Assembly (NCBI RefSeq): GCF_000518645.1
Contig: NZ_JADZ01000043.1
Span: 1-40,176 of the forward strand
Length of the DNA stretch: 40,176 bases
Origin: Curvibacter gracilis ATCC BAA-807
GTDB lineage: Bacteria; Pseudomonadota; Gammaproteobacteria; Burkholderiales; Burkholderiaceae_C
Reading direction: 5' to 3'
Below are positions 16,114 to 24,762 of the stretch, piece by piece. The first letter of the stretch is position 1; each line of letters opens with the position of its first letter. The notes beneath the pieces are model-generated. The model was not told where the DNA came from. It did not search any database and saw nothing but the letters and a program-made list of their open reading frames with translations. The translations under genes and the position numbers were made by a program.

Positions 16114-18054
16114 ATGGCACGCCCCACCGCCACCTATGCGCTGATGTTCTTGAAGGTCAGCGCCAGCGCCGCCACGCATTTCAACGGCCTTCCCTGGCTA
16201 TTGACCCTGGTGATGCTGCTGCTGGGGCCCCATTTGGCCCAGGCGCAAAACACCATCACCCTGAACACGGCAACCCTCAGCATTCAATACAAGAATCAGG
16301 AGCGTGCCCGGAAATCAGTCACCCTGCCTTACTACTGGGATTTCGCTGAACCCGGCCAAAGCGGAACCGCCGTCTTTGAGTTGGGGCCCACCGACAACCA
16401 CGACCGACTGATCGACAGCATCTACATACCTCGCATCGGCAACCAGCATGTCATCAACCTCAATGGACATGACCTTGAAGCCGACTTGATCGATGAGCCG
16501 GGTGGCACGGCGCATGCCAGCGGCCCCCGATTTCTCAGGATTCCGCCTTTCCTACAGGCAGACAGCCTGCACCTGACGATCACCCTGTCGGCCGAGCAGA
16601 TGACCAATGCAGGCCTGTCGCGCGTGATGCTCGGGCAGGCCTCTGAACTGCGCCCCACCTACCAGCGCCGTCAATTCTGGGACATCGAATCACGTTGGAT
16701 CGCCGCCACCATCAGTGCCCTGCTCGCCCTGTTTGCTCTCGCGCTGTGGGCCAAACAGCGGGAGGCCAGCATTCTGCATTACGGCATTTCAGAACTGTGC
16801 TGGGCCATCCTGTCGTCCCGGATGATCATCACCAACCCGCCGCTGAATGCATGGCTCTGGCAGACGCTGACATTCGTCATGCCCGTGTTCCTCGGCAGTG
16901 CCTGCCTGTGCGTCTACCTGTACAGCCTGCAACCCACCAAAGCCGAATCCAAGTTGGCCAATGGCCGCCACCTGATGCCGATTGCGGCGGCCTCGGTCAT
17001 TCTTTGCAGTCTGAACACCAACAGATACCTGATGGTCATCTTGCTGCTGCCAACCATCGCCGCCCTGGCACACCTGGCCTACCTGAATGCGCGGGCCATT
17101 GCCGAATCGAAAGACAAGCGTTCCATCCATGTTCTGGCCACCTTCACCGTTGTCATGGTGCTTGTCATGGTTGACGTCGCCATCTTCACCCTCTCCAAAA
17201 ATGCCTATGAACAGATCAATCTGTTGCGGCTGGTCTGGGTCATTGTCGGCATCAGCTTCGCAAGATCGATGCTCGACCGCATTGCGCATGCTCACCTCAT
17301 GCTCAACACCGCCGCCCAGGTATTGCAGCAACCACTGCCGCATCGGCCCGCAGAACTGGTTGAAGCCTTTGCCGCGTCCAACCGCCAGCATCTGATCGAC
17401 GGCGCCGCCCAAGAGCGCCTGCGGCTGATTCACGACCTGCACGACAGCGTTGGCAGCCAACTCAGCAGCACGCTAGACATGGCGCAACAGCAAGGAGCCA
17501 ACAGCTCAGACATGGTGCCCCAGCTGCGCAAGACCCTCGAGCAACTCAAACTGACGGTGGACGCCCTGGAGGAAAGCGACGGCAACCTGGAGTCCATCAT
17601 CGCCTCGGTACGTTACCGACTGACACCCCGCATCGAAGCCGTAGGCGTTCAACTGCGTTGGCAAGTGGATGCCCTGCCCACCTTCAACCATTGGAGCAGT
17701 CAGCAAGCACTGCACCTGCAAATGCTGTTGCTGGAGGCCTTTGACAACTCCATCAAATATGCCAAGAACCACCGCATCGAATTCACGGCCCACCCATTCA
17801 CGGACCCCGACAGATCCGGCGTGACCCTGACCTTGAAAGACGCTGGGCCGGGCTTTGTCTGGCCACCGCCTGAAAGCAAAGGCACCCAGAGCCGAGGCAA
17901 AGGCATGGGCATCATGCTGTATCGCGCCGACAAAATGGGTGCCCATCTCGACATCCAATCAGGGCCGCAGGGCACCACCCTGACTCTTCGATTGATCAAC
18001 CAATCTCTGCTCAGTGGTGCCGCCACGCGCGTGGCGGCACCCCACCTGGCCTGA
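16114..18054 (+). CDS. Membrane sensor histidine kinase (HisKA_3/NarX-DesK type)
   Basis: A 646-residue kinase paired with the upstream response regulator. The N-terminus has a signal/TM segment (~24-44), then a periplasmic region (~45-190) with beta-sandwich character (LPYYWDF...HVINLNGHDLE) like the extracellular domains of 7TM-DISM receptors. About seven hydrophobic segments follow (~193-390), and then the dimerisation helix with phospho-acceptor His440 in ERLRLIHDLHDSVG. The HATPase domain has the N-box LLEAFDNSIKYA, DAGPGF and GKGMGI. The layout suggests sensing of a periplasmic or membrane signal. The start is ATG 16114; Met11 is an alternative. Confidence 0.9.
   Translation: MARPTATYALMFLKVSASAATHFNGLPWLLTLVMLLLGPHLAQAQNTITLNTATLSIQYKNQERARKSVTLPYYWDFAEPGQSGTAVFELGPTDNHDRLIDSIYIPRIGNQHVINLNGHDLEADLIDEPGGTAHASGPRFLRIPPFLQADSLHLTITLSAEQMTNAGLSRVMLGQASELRPTYQRRQFWDIESRWIAATISALLALFALALWAKQREASILHYGISELCWAILSSRMIITNPPLNAWLWQTLTFVMPVFLGSACLCVYLYSLQPTKAESKLANGRHLMPIAAASVILCSLNTNRYLMVILLLPTIAALAHLAYLNARAIAESKDKRSIHVLATFTVVMVLVMVDVAIFTLSKNAYEQINLLRLVWVIVGISFARSMLDRIAHAHLMLNTAAQVLQQPLPHRPAELVEAFAASNRQHLIDGAAQERLRLIHDLHDSVGSQLSSTLDMAQQQGANSSDMVPQLRKTLEQLKLTVDALEESDGNLESIIASVRYRLTPRIEAVGVQLRWQVDALPTFNHWSSQQALHLQMLLLEAFDNSIKYAKNHRIEFTAHPFTDPDRSGVTLTLKDAGPGFVWPPPESKGTQSRGKGMGIMLYRADKMGAHLDIQSGPQGTTLTLRLINQSLLSGAATRVAAPHLA
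18016..18041 (+). promoter_or_regulatory. 26-bp perfect palindrome at the 3' end of the kinase gene
   Basis: GTGCCGCCACGC (18017-18028) is followed immediately by its exact reverse complement, with one more pair outside. It lies inside the last codons of the kinase gene, 11 bp before its stop codon, with no T-tract. It may be a 3' stabilising hairpin or weak terminator, and could also form in DNA as a cruciform. Confidence 0.45.
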
Positions 18055-18071
18055 TCGACGCAGGCCGAATC

Positions 18072-18788
18072 TCAATTGCTGCTTTCAACTGAAAAAGATA
18101 CCGGGCTGACCGCATTCGAGTCATTGGTGATGGTGAAATCTCCGGCGGCAATTTGCTCAAGAGCGGGGTCGGGGCGAATGATTTCAAGCCGATAGCTGCC
18201 CAATGGCCAATCCGTTGACCGGAACATCCATATCGGCATGGATGCACTTGAACCATCAGGGGTCGACTGGGCTGACAACTCCATGACCACGCCATCGCTC
18301 ACTCGACGCCAACGAACGATCACTGAATCACTCCCTGCCAACCATTCGCTGGGCAGGCTGGCATGAAGGTAGCGTTGCTGCGCCAAGAGGCTTGGCTTGC
18401 TGTCTATCGCTTGCGCATCGCTACTGGGTGAAATGCCAATCGAATGCAGCGCTGCCGGCGGTTTCAATTCAGTTTGCCCGTTGAGCAACGCTCGCAGTTT
18501 ATCCGTGTCTTGACCAGATTTGAATCCGTGATTTTCCAACCATTCTTTGTTGATTGTGGGATGAAACTCTTCCGCTGCAGCATTCTGATAATCAGATTTC
18601 AAGCCATTGCCGCCGACAGAAGGCACTACTGAATCCCGGAATTCGCCAACAACTGAGTTGCCAGGCAATCTATTTTCTTTCGCAACAACGACTCCGCTCG
18701 CTGGCTGCCATGTCATTGAATAAATAAAAAGCAGCCCAGCACTGACAGCCACCCCGGCAATGCCCAAAAAAGTATGCCACTTCGCCAT
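18072..18788 (-). CDS. Hypothetical protein with one N-terminal TM segment
   Basis: A 238-residue protein I do not recognise. Residues 5-24 (FLGIAGVAVSAGLLFIYS) form a signal anchor, so the rest is probably periplasmic. The middle is polar with no repeat. The C-terminal half (SDSVIVRWRRVSDGVVMELS, MPIWMFRSTDWPLGSYRLEI) reads as beta-strands, like a small Ig-like or fibronectin-like domain. The start is ATG 18786-18788 without a clear ribosome site. It begins 15 bp after the stop of the upstream lipoprotein gene, so the two probably form a small operon, convergent with the kinase gene. Confidence 0.75.
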   Translation of the reverse strand: MAKWHTFLGIAGVAVSAGLLFIYSMTWQPASGVVVAKENRLPGNSVVGEFRDSVVPSVGGNGLKSDYQNAAAEEFHPTINKEWLENHGFKSGQDTDKLRALLNGQTELKPPAALHSIGISPSSDAQAIDSKPSLLAQQRYLHASLPSEWLAGSDSVIVRWRRVSDGVVMELSAQSTPDGSSASMPIWMFRSTDWPLGSYRLEIIRPDPALEQIAAGDFTITNDSNAVSPVSFSVESSN

Positions 18789-18803
18789 ATCTAACGCAGC
18801 TGT

Positions 18804-19400
18804 TCAATGACTGCTCAACCAATTATCCCTGCCCGCCTTGCAGGCGTTCATATCGCTGTACTGCTTGATGAAGACATACTTGGCAGTGCCAGATCCGCTA
18901 GGGCAAGAGCTCTCATCATATTTAAACGGACCTGAGCAACTACCGGTGTACCGAATCGACCCACCGCTGGTAGTGCTGGTAACACAAAAGTTGTAATAGC
19001 TTGCCTTGCTCTGATCCGGTAGAGAAATGCCAGTACCAGCCCCACATGACAAAGATTCAGCGACTTGCCGCGCATAATTGACCATTTGAGTGTAGGTGCC
19101 TGAATAATAGGCATCTGCCTCTGCTTTCTTACCCATCTGACATGCCGCAATCACTTGAGCAAGACCCGAGTCCGCTTGCGCAAAATTGCCAGATACTTGA
19201 ATACCGCAAGAGTTTGCAATCCCTCGCTCCTTGGCTGTGAACTTATCAGGATAATTGCAAGTGCTTGCAGCAGCAGTGCCACCAGAATTTCCAACCCCTG
19301 CACTGCTGCTTGTACCGGAATCGCTTGAGCTTCCACCACCACAGGCTGCCAGACAGCTGATGACCGCAGCCATGGACCACCAAGAAAAATGATTCTGCAC
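18804..19400 (-). CDS. Hypothetical lipoprotein with several cysteines
   Basis: A 198-residue protein of unknown function. The start is GTG (19398-19400), with CAGGAG eight bases upstream. A lipoprotein signal peptide ends in lipobox LAAC (Cys20), followed by a Gly/Ser-rich linker. The mature part has seven further Cys, for example in STCNYPDKF, NSCGIQ, IAACQMG, LSCGAG and NFCVTST, consistent with disulphides in the periplasm. It is likely co-transcribed with the downstream TM protein. The base composition is lower in GC than the neighbours, hinting at a strain-specific gene. Confidence 0.78.
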   Translation of the reverse strand: MQNHFSWWSMAAVISCLAACGGGSSSDSGTSSSAGVGNSGGTAAASTCNYPDKFTAKERGIANSCGIQVSGNFAQADSGLAQVIAACQMGKKAEADAYYSGTYTQMVNYARQVAESLSCGAGTGISLPDQSKASYYNFCVTSTTSGGSIRYTGSCSGPFKYDESSCPSGSGTAKYVFIKQYSDMNACKAGRDNWLSSH

Positions 19401-19867
19401 GATTTGAACTCCTGATTCGATTTATCAGCGCTTGAAGACCCAGCGCAGCCCTGAGCAAGTGATTGGTATTTTTGTAACTTTCTAGATACAAGCACATCAC
19501 ATGAGCATGTCATTGAAAAATCAAATACATCCAAATAAGCGATCAGAAAGTGTCCTTTCGGCATGTCCATCTGCGCCCAAGCCCGATCAACTGGCTCCCT
19601 GGTGCCAACGGATCTTGACGGCGCCACCGCTTGAAGCGCTGTCTGAGCCCGGCAAGCCCGCCCACAGGGCAAAATCAGAGCGCAGCCCCTGCCAAGTGCC
19701 AAGAGAGGCTCGTCAGGGCGCTGCTCAGCCCCCCCTCCCCCACCGCCAACACCAGCCGCCCTGCCATCAGCAACAGCCCATTGCGCTTGCTGCGCGTGGC
19801 CTGTTCGATCAGTCCCCCAAGCTCGGCCCAACACACAGCGCGTGTTGATCAGTGCAATGCCTATGGC
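19401..19867. other. Gene-free stretch between lipoprotein gene and cupin gene
   Basis: About 465 bp. Open frames on both strands are Pro/Ala-rich without recognisable motifs or ribosome sites. It contains the upstream region of the lipoprotein gene and the 3' flank of the catabolic operon. No hairpin terminator that I can support. Confidence 0.4.
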
Positions 19868-20236
19868 TCACCCGCCCCTCGCCGGCATCGGCATTGCCAG
19901 CAGCACCCGCGCCTCATGGGGGCTGTGGTTGTACAACTGCCTCGATTCGTGAGGGGCGATGGCCACGGAATCGAGGGGGTGCAGTTGGGTCTCCAGGCGT
20001 TGGCCCTGGGTTTCAGTGATCAGGGTCACGGTGCCTTGCAGCACCACATAGTGCTTTTCAAGCGCTGAGGCATCAAGCGCCGTATGGCCGCCGGGTGCCA
20101 GGATCGACAGGCCCAGCCACAGGGCGGGCTGGGCCTGTACGGCGCCCGCCTCGTGGCCCTGCAAGCGCAAGCACTTCATGCCTTCGTGGTGGGGCGGATG
20201 GTAGGTCGGAGCCTGGTTGAAGCGGGTCAGGTTCAT
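19868..20236 (-). CDS. Small cupin-domain protein
   Basis: A 122-residue single-domain cupin, last gene of the catabolic operon. The start is the ATG at 20234-20236 (MNLTRFNQAP), with AAAGG upstream. The beta-barrel landmarks are LSILAPGGHTALDASALEKH, VVLQGTVTLITE, and a C-terminal HESRQLYNHSPHEARVLL, with His residues placed to bind a metal. Small cupins of this kind in aromatic operons are often of unproven function (isomerase, dioxygenase or effector binding). The 61-bp spacing from the upstream reductase supports co-transcription. Confidence 0.8.
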   Translation of the reverse strand: MNLTRFNQAPTYHPPHHEGMKCLRLQGHEAGAVQAQPALWLGLSILAPGGHTALDASALEKHYVVLQGTVTLITETQGQRLETQLHPLDSVAIAPHESRQLYNHSPHEARVLLAMPMPARGG

Positions 20237-20297
20237 GGTGGGCCTTTGACGATGTGGGTGGTTCAGCTTCGGCAAGTCAAGGTGCAAGGCAAGTGCC

Positions 20298-21344
20298 TCA
20301 AGGCTTCAGCACAATGCGCTCAGGGGCTCCGGCCAGCACGCGCAAGTAGGCGGTGCGCGCCTCTTTCAGCGGGTATCTGGCCTCTGGGTCCACGGCAAAG
20401 GGCCTCAGTTCACGGGCCTCAAAGCCCTCTTGCAACTGGGCCAGCGCCTCGCCACTGCTTTGGCTGCTCAAGGCCAAGGTATCGATGCCCACATAGCGGT
20501 GTTGACCCCGGTAAAACTGAAAAATGTCAAAAGGCACGGCGCGGTCCTGAGTGGCAATCAAGATCTGCCAGGCCCCCAGGCCCATGGCCTGATTGGCCGC
20601 GGCAAAGTAAGGGCTGCCCACCGTGTTGAACACCACGTCGGCGCCCCGCCCCTGTGTGAGCTCACGCACCGCGTCCACCAGCTTGTGCGGCTGCAGCACT
20701 TGCACGCCCGGCGGGGTCCACCCTGGCAAGAGCCCTTCAGGGCGTTGCACGGCCAACACGCGGGCCCCACAGCGGGCCGCGATCTGCACGGCCGCCTGGC
20801 CTACCTTGCCATTGGCCCCCAAGACCAGCACCACCTGCCCTGCTTGGGGCAGCCCCCCGGCCCGGCTCAGGCCGGTCAAGGCCGTGACAAAGGGCACGCC
20901 CACCGCACCGGCCTCATCCATGCTCAGGTGTGTCGGCTTGGCCTGTAACGAGGCCACCGGCACGCGCAGATAGCGCGCGTGGCTGCCATCGACGCTCATG
21001 CCAAGATCACCGCCCGAGCCCCAGACCTCGCGGCTCAGCCATTCACTGGGGCCATCCACCACCACGCCCGCGTAATCGCGCCCCGGCGTGCGCGGCCAGC
21101 ACACATGCGGCATCAAGCCCAGCGCCGCCTTCACGTCGCTGGGGTTGACGGCGGCACTGCACACCCGAACCACGGCCCACCCCGAGCTGGCCCGGGGCGG
21201 TGCCCCTTCACTGAGCTTGAATTGAAGCAGCTCCGGGCTGCTCACCGCAGCCTTCAACCGCAGGGCCAGTTGGTCCTCTCTGGGGCCCACTGCCCAATCC
21301 GACGAAGACCGTGTTTGCGCTTTGACTATCGTGTTGTTTCTCAT
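20298..21344 (-). CDS. MDR-family quinone oxidoreductase/enoyl-type reductase
   Basis: A 348-residue medium-chain dehydrogenase/reductase of the zinc-free quinone-oxidoreductase branch. The start is the ATG at 21342-21344, with AAGGAG upstream. It has the N-terminal GroES-like part (CSAAVNPSDVKAALGLMP, PGRDYAGVVV), nucleotide-binding LGANGKVGQAAVQIAARCGA and GADVVFNTVG. Catalytic Zn ligands are not evident. Such enzymes reduce conjugated C=C bonds with NAD(P)H. In this operon the obvious candidate step is reduction of the ring-cleavage product (maleylacetate-like), a job normally done by an unrelated Fe-type reductase. That role is inference. Confidence 0.88.
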   Translation of the reverse strand: MRNNTIVKAQTRSSSDWAVGPREDQLALRLKAAVSSPELLQFKLSEGAPPRASSGWAVVRVCSAAVNPSDVKAALGLMPHVCWPRTPGRDYAGVVVDGPSEWLSREVWGSGGDLGMSVDGSHARYLRVPVASLQAKPTHLSMDEAGAVGVPFVTALTGLSRAGGLPQAGQVVLVLGANGKVGQAAVQIAARCGARVLAVQRPEGLLPGWTPPGVQVLQPHKLVDAVRELTQGRGADVVFNTVGSPYFAAANQAMGLGAWQILIATQDRAVPFDIFQFYRGQHRYVGIDTLALSSQSSGEALAQLQEGFEARELRPFAVDPEARYPLKEARTAYLRVLAGAPERIVLKP

Positions 21345-21477
21345 GAAAAGCTCCTTGTGATGAACAGGCGGCAGGGGCATAGACAACATGCCGAGACCCG
21401 CGGCCCGCCCAAACCAAAACATTGAAAAGTTGAACGACGGGCGGCCTGTGATGCCTTCGCCCCGAGGCATGGTGGCC

Positions 21478-22359
21478 TCAGCCCACCGGCCGCAAACCCA
21501 GCGCCGTGCGCATCTCCTGGGGGCTGGCCAGGCGGCCCCCCAGGTCGCTCACCATCCCACGGGCCTTTTTCACCAACTCGGCGTTGCTGAAGGCCAGCTC
21601 GCCCTTGGCCAGGTAAAGGTTGTCTTCCATGCCCACGCGAAGATGGCCCTCCAGCAAATAGGTCTGGGCCAGCATCGGAAACTCATGCCGGCCAATGCCG
21701 AAGGCTGACCACACGGCACCCGCAGGCAACAGACTTCGGGCATACATCAGCGTCGCCGGGGTGGCTGCAAAGCCAAACCTCACCCCCAGCACAAAGGACC
21801 ACAGCCCCGGCCCCTGCAGCACCCCGCGGGCCATCAGATCGGTGGCCAGGTGCAGGTCGCCCGAGTCAAATATCTCCAGCTCGGGCATCACCCCGCAGGC
21901 GCGGATCGCCTCGGCCATCACCTGCACCGTGCGCGGGGTGTTGATCACCACTTCCTCCCCTGAGTTCATGGTGTTCAAGTCCAGGGTGCAGATGTCGGGC
22001 CGAATCAGCTCGATGTGGCGCACGCGCTCCAGCGGCGGCAACAGCGTGGTGCCGGGGCCGGCCTCGCGCGGCTGCACCAGGCCCGGCACAAAGCGCCCGC
22101 CGGGGCCGGTGGTCAGGTTGATCACCAGGCTTTTGTGCTGCTGCCGGATCAGCTCCACCACCTCTCGGTACAAGCCCAGTTCCATCGAGGGCCGACCGGT
22201 GGCCGGGTCACGCACATGGATGTGCACGGCTGCAGCCCCGGCTTCAGCCGCATCCAGGCTGGCCTCAGCGATCTGGCTTGGTGTGATCGGAAGATACGGC
22301 GACTGTTCAGGCCGCGTCAGGTTGCCCGTGATGGCACAGGTCAGAAAGGTCTTGCGCAT
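21478..22359 (-). CDS. Beta-keto acid cleavage enzyme (BKACE, DUF849)
   Basis: BKACE enzymes condense a beta-keto acid with acetyl-CoA to give acetoacetate and a new CoA ester (the founding member is 3-keto-5-aminohexanoate cleavage enzyme, Kce). The 293 residues match the family: N-terminal [20 protein letters not shown], Zn-binding HIHVRD (His46, His48), NLTTGPGG, and C-terminal [20 protein letters not shown]. Other BKACEs act on 3-oxoadipate-like acids, producing succinyl-CoA and acetoacetate. In this operon that substrate would follow ring cleavage and reduction. It lies 18 bp after the SDR gene. Confidence 0.93.
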   Translation of the reverse strand: MRKTFLTCAITGNLTRPEQSPYLPITPSQIAEASLDAAEAGAAAVHIHVRDPATGRPSMELGLYREVVELIRQQHKSLVINLTTGPGGRFVPGLVQPREAGPGTTLLPPLERVRHIELIRPDICTLDLNTMNSGEEVVINTPRTVQVMAEAIRACGVMPELEIFDSGDLHLATDLMARGVLQGPGLWSFVLGVRFGFAATPATLMYARSLLPAGAVWSAFGIGRHEFPMLAQTYLLEGHLRVGMEDNLYLAKGELAFSNAELVKKARGMVSDLGGRLASPQEMRTALGLRPVG

Positions 22360-22377
22360 GTTGAACCCCTCTGCCGG

Positions 22378-23175
22378 TCACAGATGACGCCCGCCATCCA
22401 CCACGATGCGCCCACCCGTGGTGTAGCGCAGCGTGGTGGCGCAAGCCTCCACCGCAGCCGCCACATCGTCGGCCGTGCCCACGCGCCGCAGGGGCAGGCT
22501 GGCCGAGGCCTTGCGGTTGAAATCGTCGGCCCGCCCAGGCACAAAGCCCGTGTCGATCACCCCGGGCGACACCGACACCACCCGGATCTGCGGCGCCAGC
22601 GCACGGGCCAAAGCATCGCCCACCACATCAATGCCGGCCTTGGCTGCCACATACGCCAGGTTGCTGCCCACGCCGGTGAAGGCGGCAATCGACGAAATGT
22701 TGACGATCAAGCCGTCGCCCGTGGCCTGCAGCAGCGGCACAAAGGCCCGGATGGTGGCCACCACGCCCCTGAAGTTCACCTGCAGCATCTCGTCGATGAA
22801 CTCATCGCTCAGGCTCTCGAGGTCGGCCGTGGGCACGGCACGGGTGTAGCCCGCGCTGTTCACCAGCACATGCACCGACCCCAACAAGGCCTTGACCTCT
22901 TCGGAGGCCTCCCGCAGCGAGGCCTGGCTGGTGATCTGCGCGGGCACCACCACATGGCCGTGACCGGGCAAGGCGGCAGCCTGCTCGGCGGCCTTGAGCC
23001 GGGCCGGGTCGCTGAGCAGCGGCTGGCCGGGGGTGGGCAGGTACAGCAAGGCACAGCGGGCCCCCAATTGAGCCAGGCGCGCGGCCGTGGCCAGGCCAAT
23101 CGCGCCGGTGCCCCCGGCAATCACCACGTGGCGCCCTGCCAGGCTCTGCATGGGCTTGAATTCAGCATGTTCCAT
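22378..23175 (-). CDS. Short-chain dehydrogenase/reductase
   Basis: A 265-residue classical SDR. The start is the ATG at 23173-23175 (MEHAEFKPM), with CCGGAG upstream. The cofactor motif GGTGAIG is at residues 21-27, NSAG at 106-109 and the catalytic Ser162-Tyr175-Lys179. The C-terminal GGRIVVDGG is standard. The substrate is unknown; in the operon it could oxidise or reduce a keto/hydroxy acid intermediate. A strong intercistronic hairpin separates it from the dioxygenase gene upstream. Confidence 0.92.
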   Translation of the reverse strand: MEHAEFKPMQSLAGRHVVIAGGTGAIGLATAARLAQLGARCALLYLPTPGQPLLSDPARLKAAEQAAALPGHGHVVVPAQITSQASLREASEEVKALLGSVHVLVNSAGYTRAVPTADLESLSDEFIDEMLQVNFRGVVATIRAFVPLLQATGDGLIVNISSIAAFTGVGSNLAYVAAKAGIDVVGDALARALAPQIRVVSVSPGVIDTGFVPGRADDFNRKASASLPLRRVGTADDVAAAVEACATTLRYTTGGRIVVDGGRHL

Positions 23176-23230
23176 GAAAAACTTCTCCGGAAAACAAGAA
23201 CAAAAAAGTGGCACAAAAGAAGCCGCACAC

Positions 23231-23264
23231 ACCGCCCCCCGGGGCACAAGCCCCAAGGGGCGGT
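23231..23264 (-). promoter_or_regulatory. Two-tier intercistronic hairpin in the catabolic operon
   Basis: ACCGCCCC (23231-23238) pairs with GGGGCGGT (23257-23264). Within it GGGGC (23241-23245) pairs with GCCCC (23250-23254) around an ACAA loop on the plus strand. It occupies the 97-bp gap between the dioxygenase and SDR genes. On the minus strand a T-rich but interrupted run follows about 15 nt later, so it may attenuate transcription or protect an mRNA end rather than stop it fully. Confidence 0.6.
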
Positions 23265-23272
23265 ACCGGCCC

Positions 23273-24223
23273 TCAGGGAATCGGCGCCGCCGGAAACACC
23301 GGCTCACCAGGCAGCAGATGAAAGTCCTGCGCCAGCTCGGCCTGCTCAACACCCTGCTTCAACACCGTCTTGAAGTGGCCCACCAGCCCCTGCGTCACGC
23401 CAAACACCGGGTCGCTGCCCAGGGTGGCGGCATCGTCGGCAAACACCTGCGACACCAGCACCTTGTGCCCCTCGGCCGACACCATGAAATGCAGGTGCGC
23501 GGGCCGGTTCGGGTGGCGCTGCTGCAAGCGCAACAACTCGCCACAAGGCCCATCGGTGGGCACCGGGTAGCCTGCAGGCCGCACGCTGCGGAAGTGGTAA
23601 CGGCCCTGGGCGTCGGTGCGAAACCGCCCCCGCAGGTTCATCTCGGGCTGGCTCGGGTCCTGGTTTTCGTACAGGCCCACGGGCGAGGCCTGCCAAACAT
23701 CCACCACCGCATCGGCCAGCGGCTGCCCCTGGGCGCCAAACACCTGGCCGCTCACCAGCAGGGGCATGCCCAGCGCCGGGTCACGGCTGGCCTCGGGCGC
23801 ATCGCCCAACGCCTGGTCGATCGAACTGCCCAGCGGGTAAAACGGCACGTTGGCGCGCCAGAAGGGCCCCAGCAGCGCCGCCTCCGAATGCCCCTTGAGG
23901 GGCCGGTTGTTGAGCAAGGCCACCAAGGTGGACAAACCCAGCAAGTCGGCCGCCAGCACCACCTCATTGGTGTGCTGGCCCGTGGCATGGCCCAGGCGAA
24001 CCACAAAATCAAGGGCCAGCTCAAACTCGGCCTCGGTCACGGCGTGCTCCAGCACAAAGCGGTGCAGGCATTCGCTCAGGCCCAGCAGCAGTTGGCGGGC
24101 TCGCGGCTCGGGCGTGCCCTGCATGGCCTGCTTCACCAGCGGCCACAGCGACTCAGGGGTGGTGGGCAGCAGCAACCCCTGCAGGCTGGCGGTGCCTGGC
24201 GGCTTGATGTCGGCGGCGTTCAT
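23273..24223 (-). CDS. Intradiol ring-cleavage dioxygenase (hydroxyquinol/catechol 1,2-type)
   Basis: A cytoplasmic non-haem Fe(III) dioxygenase that opens a catechol or hydroxyquinol ring between the two hydroxyls. Of 316 residues, the N-terminal helical dimerisation domain (~25-115) is followed by LLGPFWR and the catalytic beta-barrel. The iron ligands Tyr185 (VGLYENQDP), Tyr219 (PAGYPVPTDGP), His243 and His245 (RPAHLHF) are all present. The N-terminal domain and LLGPFWR are most like hydroxyquinol 1,2-dioxygenases, which yield maleylacetate. The ATG at 24221-24223 overlaps the ridA-like stop (ATGA), so the two are translationally coupled. Confidence 0.92.
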   Translation of the reverse strand: MNAADIKPPGTASLQGLLLPTTPESLWPLVKQAMQGTPEPRARQLLLGLSECLHRFVLEHAVTEAEFELALDFVVRLGHATGQHTNEVVLAADLLGLSTLVALLNNRPLKGHSEAALLGPFWRANVPFYPLGSSIDQALGDAPEASRDPALGMPLLVSGQVFGAQGQPLADAVVDVWQASPVGLYENQDPSQPEMNLRGRFRTDAQGRYHFRSVRPAGYPVPTDGPCGELLRLQQRHPNRPAHLHFMVSAEGHKVLVSQVFADDAATLGSDPVFGVTQGLVGHFKTVLKQGVEQAELAQDFHLLPGEPVFPAAPIP

Positions 24224-24762
24224 GGGGCCACCTCAGCTCGGCGGTCACCCACCACGGCCACGGCCTGGATCTCCACCAGAATGCCGGGCTTGGCAAAGTT
24301 GGACACGGTGATCAGGGCACTGCCCGGGTAACGCCCATCGGGCCACAAGGCCTTGCGCGAGGCCACCACCTTGTCGCCCAGGCGCGGGTCCAGCAGGTAC
24401 ACCGTGATGGTCACCACATCCTTCAGGCTGCCGCCCTGCAAGGCCAGGGTCTCGTCGATCTGCTCCCACACCCGCTTGAGCTGCGCATCAAACTGGTAGG
24501 AAATATCACGGCCTTGTGCATCCTTCAGGGCCGACGAGCCCGCCAGCCACACCGTTTTGCCCCCCTCTGTGACCACCCCCGGCGAAAACGCCCGGTCGGT
24601 CTGGTAGGCGTTCTTGGGCATGTGCTCAGCCCCCTGGGCCGCACCTGCCACGCCCAAGCCAAGCCCCAGGCCCAGCGCCAGGCTGCCGCCCCCAAGCGCC
24701 GCGCCGCCGCGTCGCGCGGCCCGTGACATCCGAGCTGCCTGCATCGATTGGAATCGCTTCAT
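24220..24762 (-). CDS. Exported RidA-like protein lacking the catalytic Arg
   Basis: A 180-residue RidA/YjgF-family protein; the start is the ATG at 24760-24762, with GGGAG upstream. The long N-terminal leader carries twin arginines (SRAARRGG) before a hydrophobic Gly/Leu core ending AAQGAEH, so Tat or Sec export is likely. The RidA fold follows (AFSPGVVTEGGKTVWLAGSS, DVVTITVYLLDPR, GILVEIQAVAVV). Where active RidA has PARS, this protein reads YPGSALITV with no Arg, so imine deaminase activity is not expected. It overlaps both neighbours by 4 bp, which puts it firmly in the catabolic operon; a periplasmic binding role is possible but unproven. Confidence 0.87.
   Translation of the reverse strand: MKRFQSMQAARMSRAARRGGAALGGGSLALGLGLGLGVAGAAQGAEHMPKNAYQTDRAFSPGVVTEGGKTVWLAGSSALKDAQGRDISYQFDAQLKRVWEQIDETLALQGGSLKDVVTITVYLLDPRLGDKVVASRKALWPDGRYPGSALITVSNFAKPGILVEIQAVAVVGDRRAEVAP

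Noticed and set aside
22015-24331. Long plus-strand frames (up to 452 codons) opposite the SDR, dioxygenase and BKACE genes
   Set aside because: They mirror confident minus-strand genes with full catalytic motifs; sequence is low-complexity His/Arg/Gln-rich.
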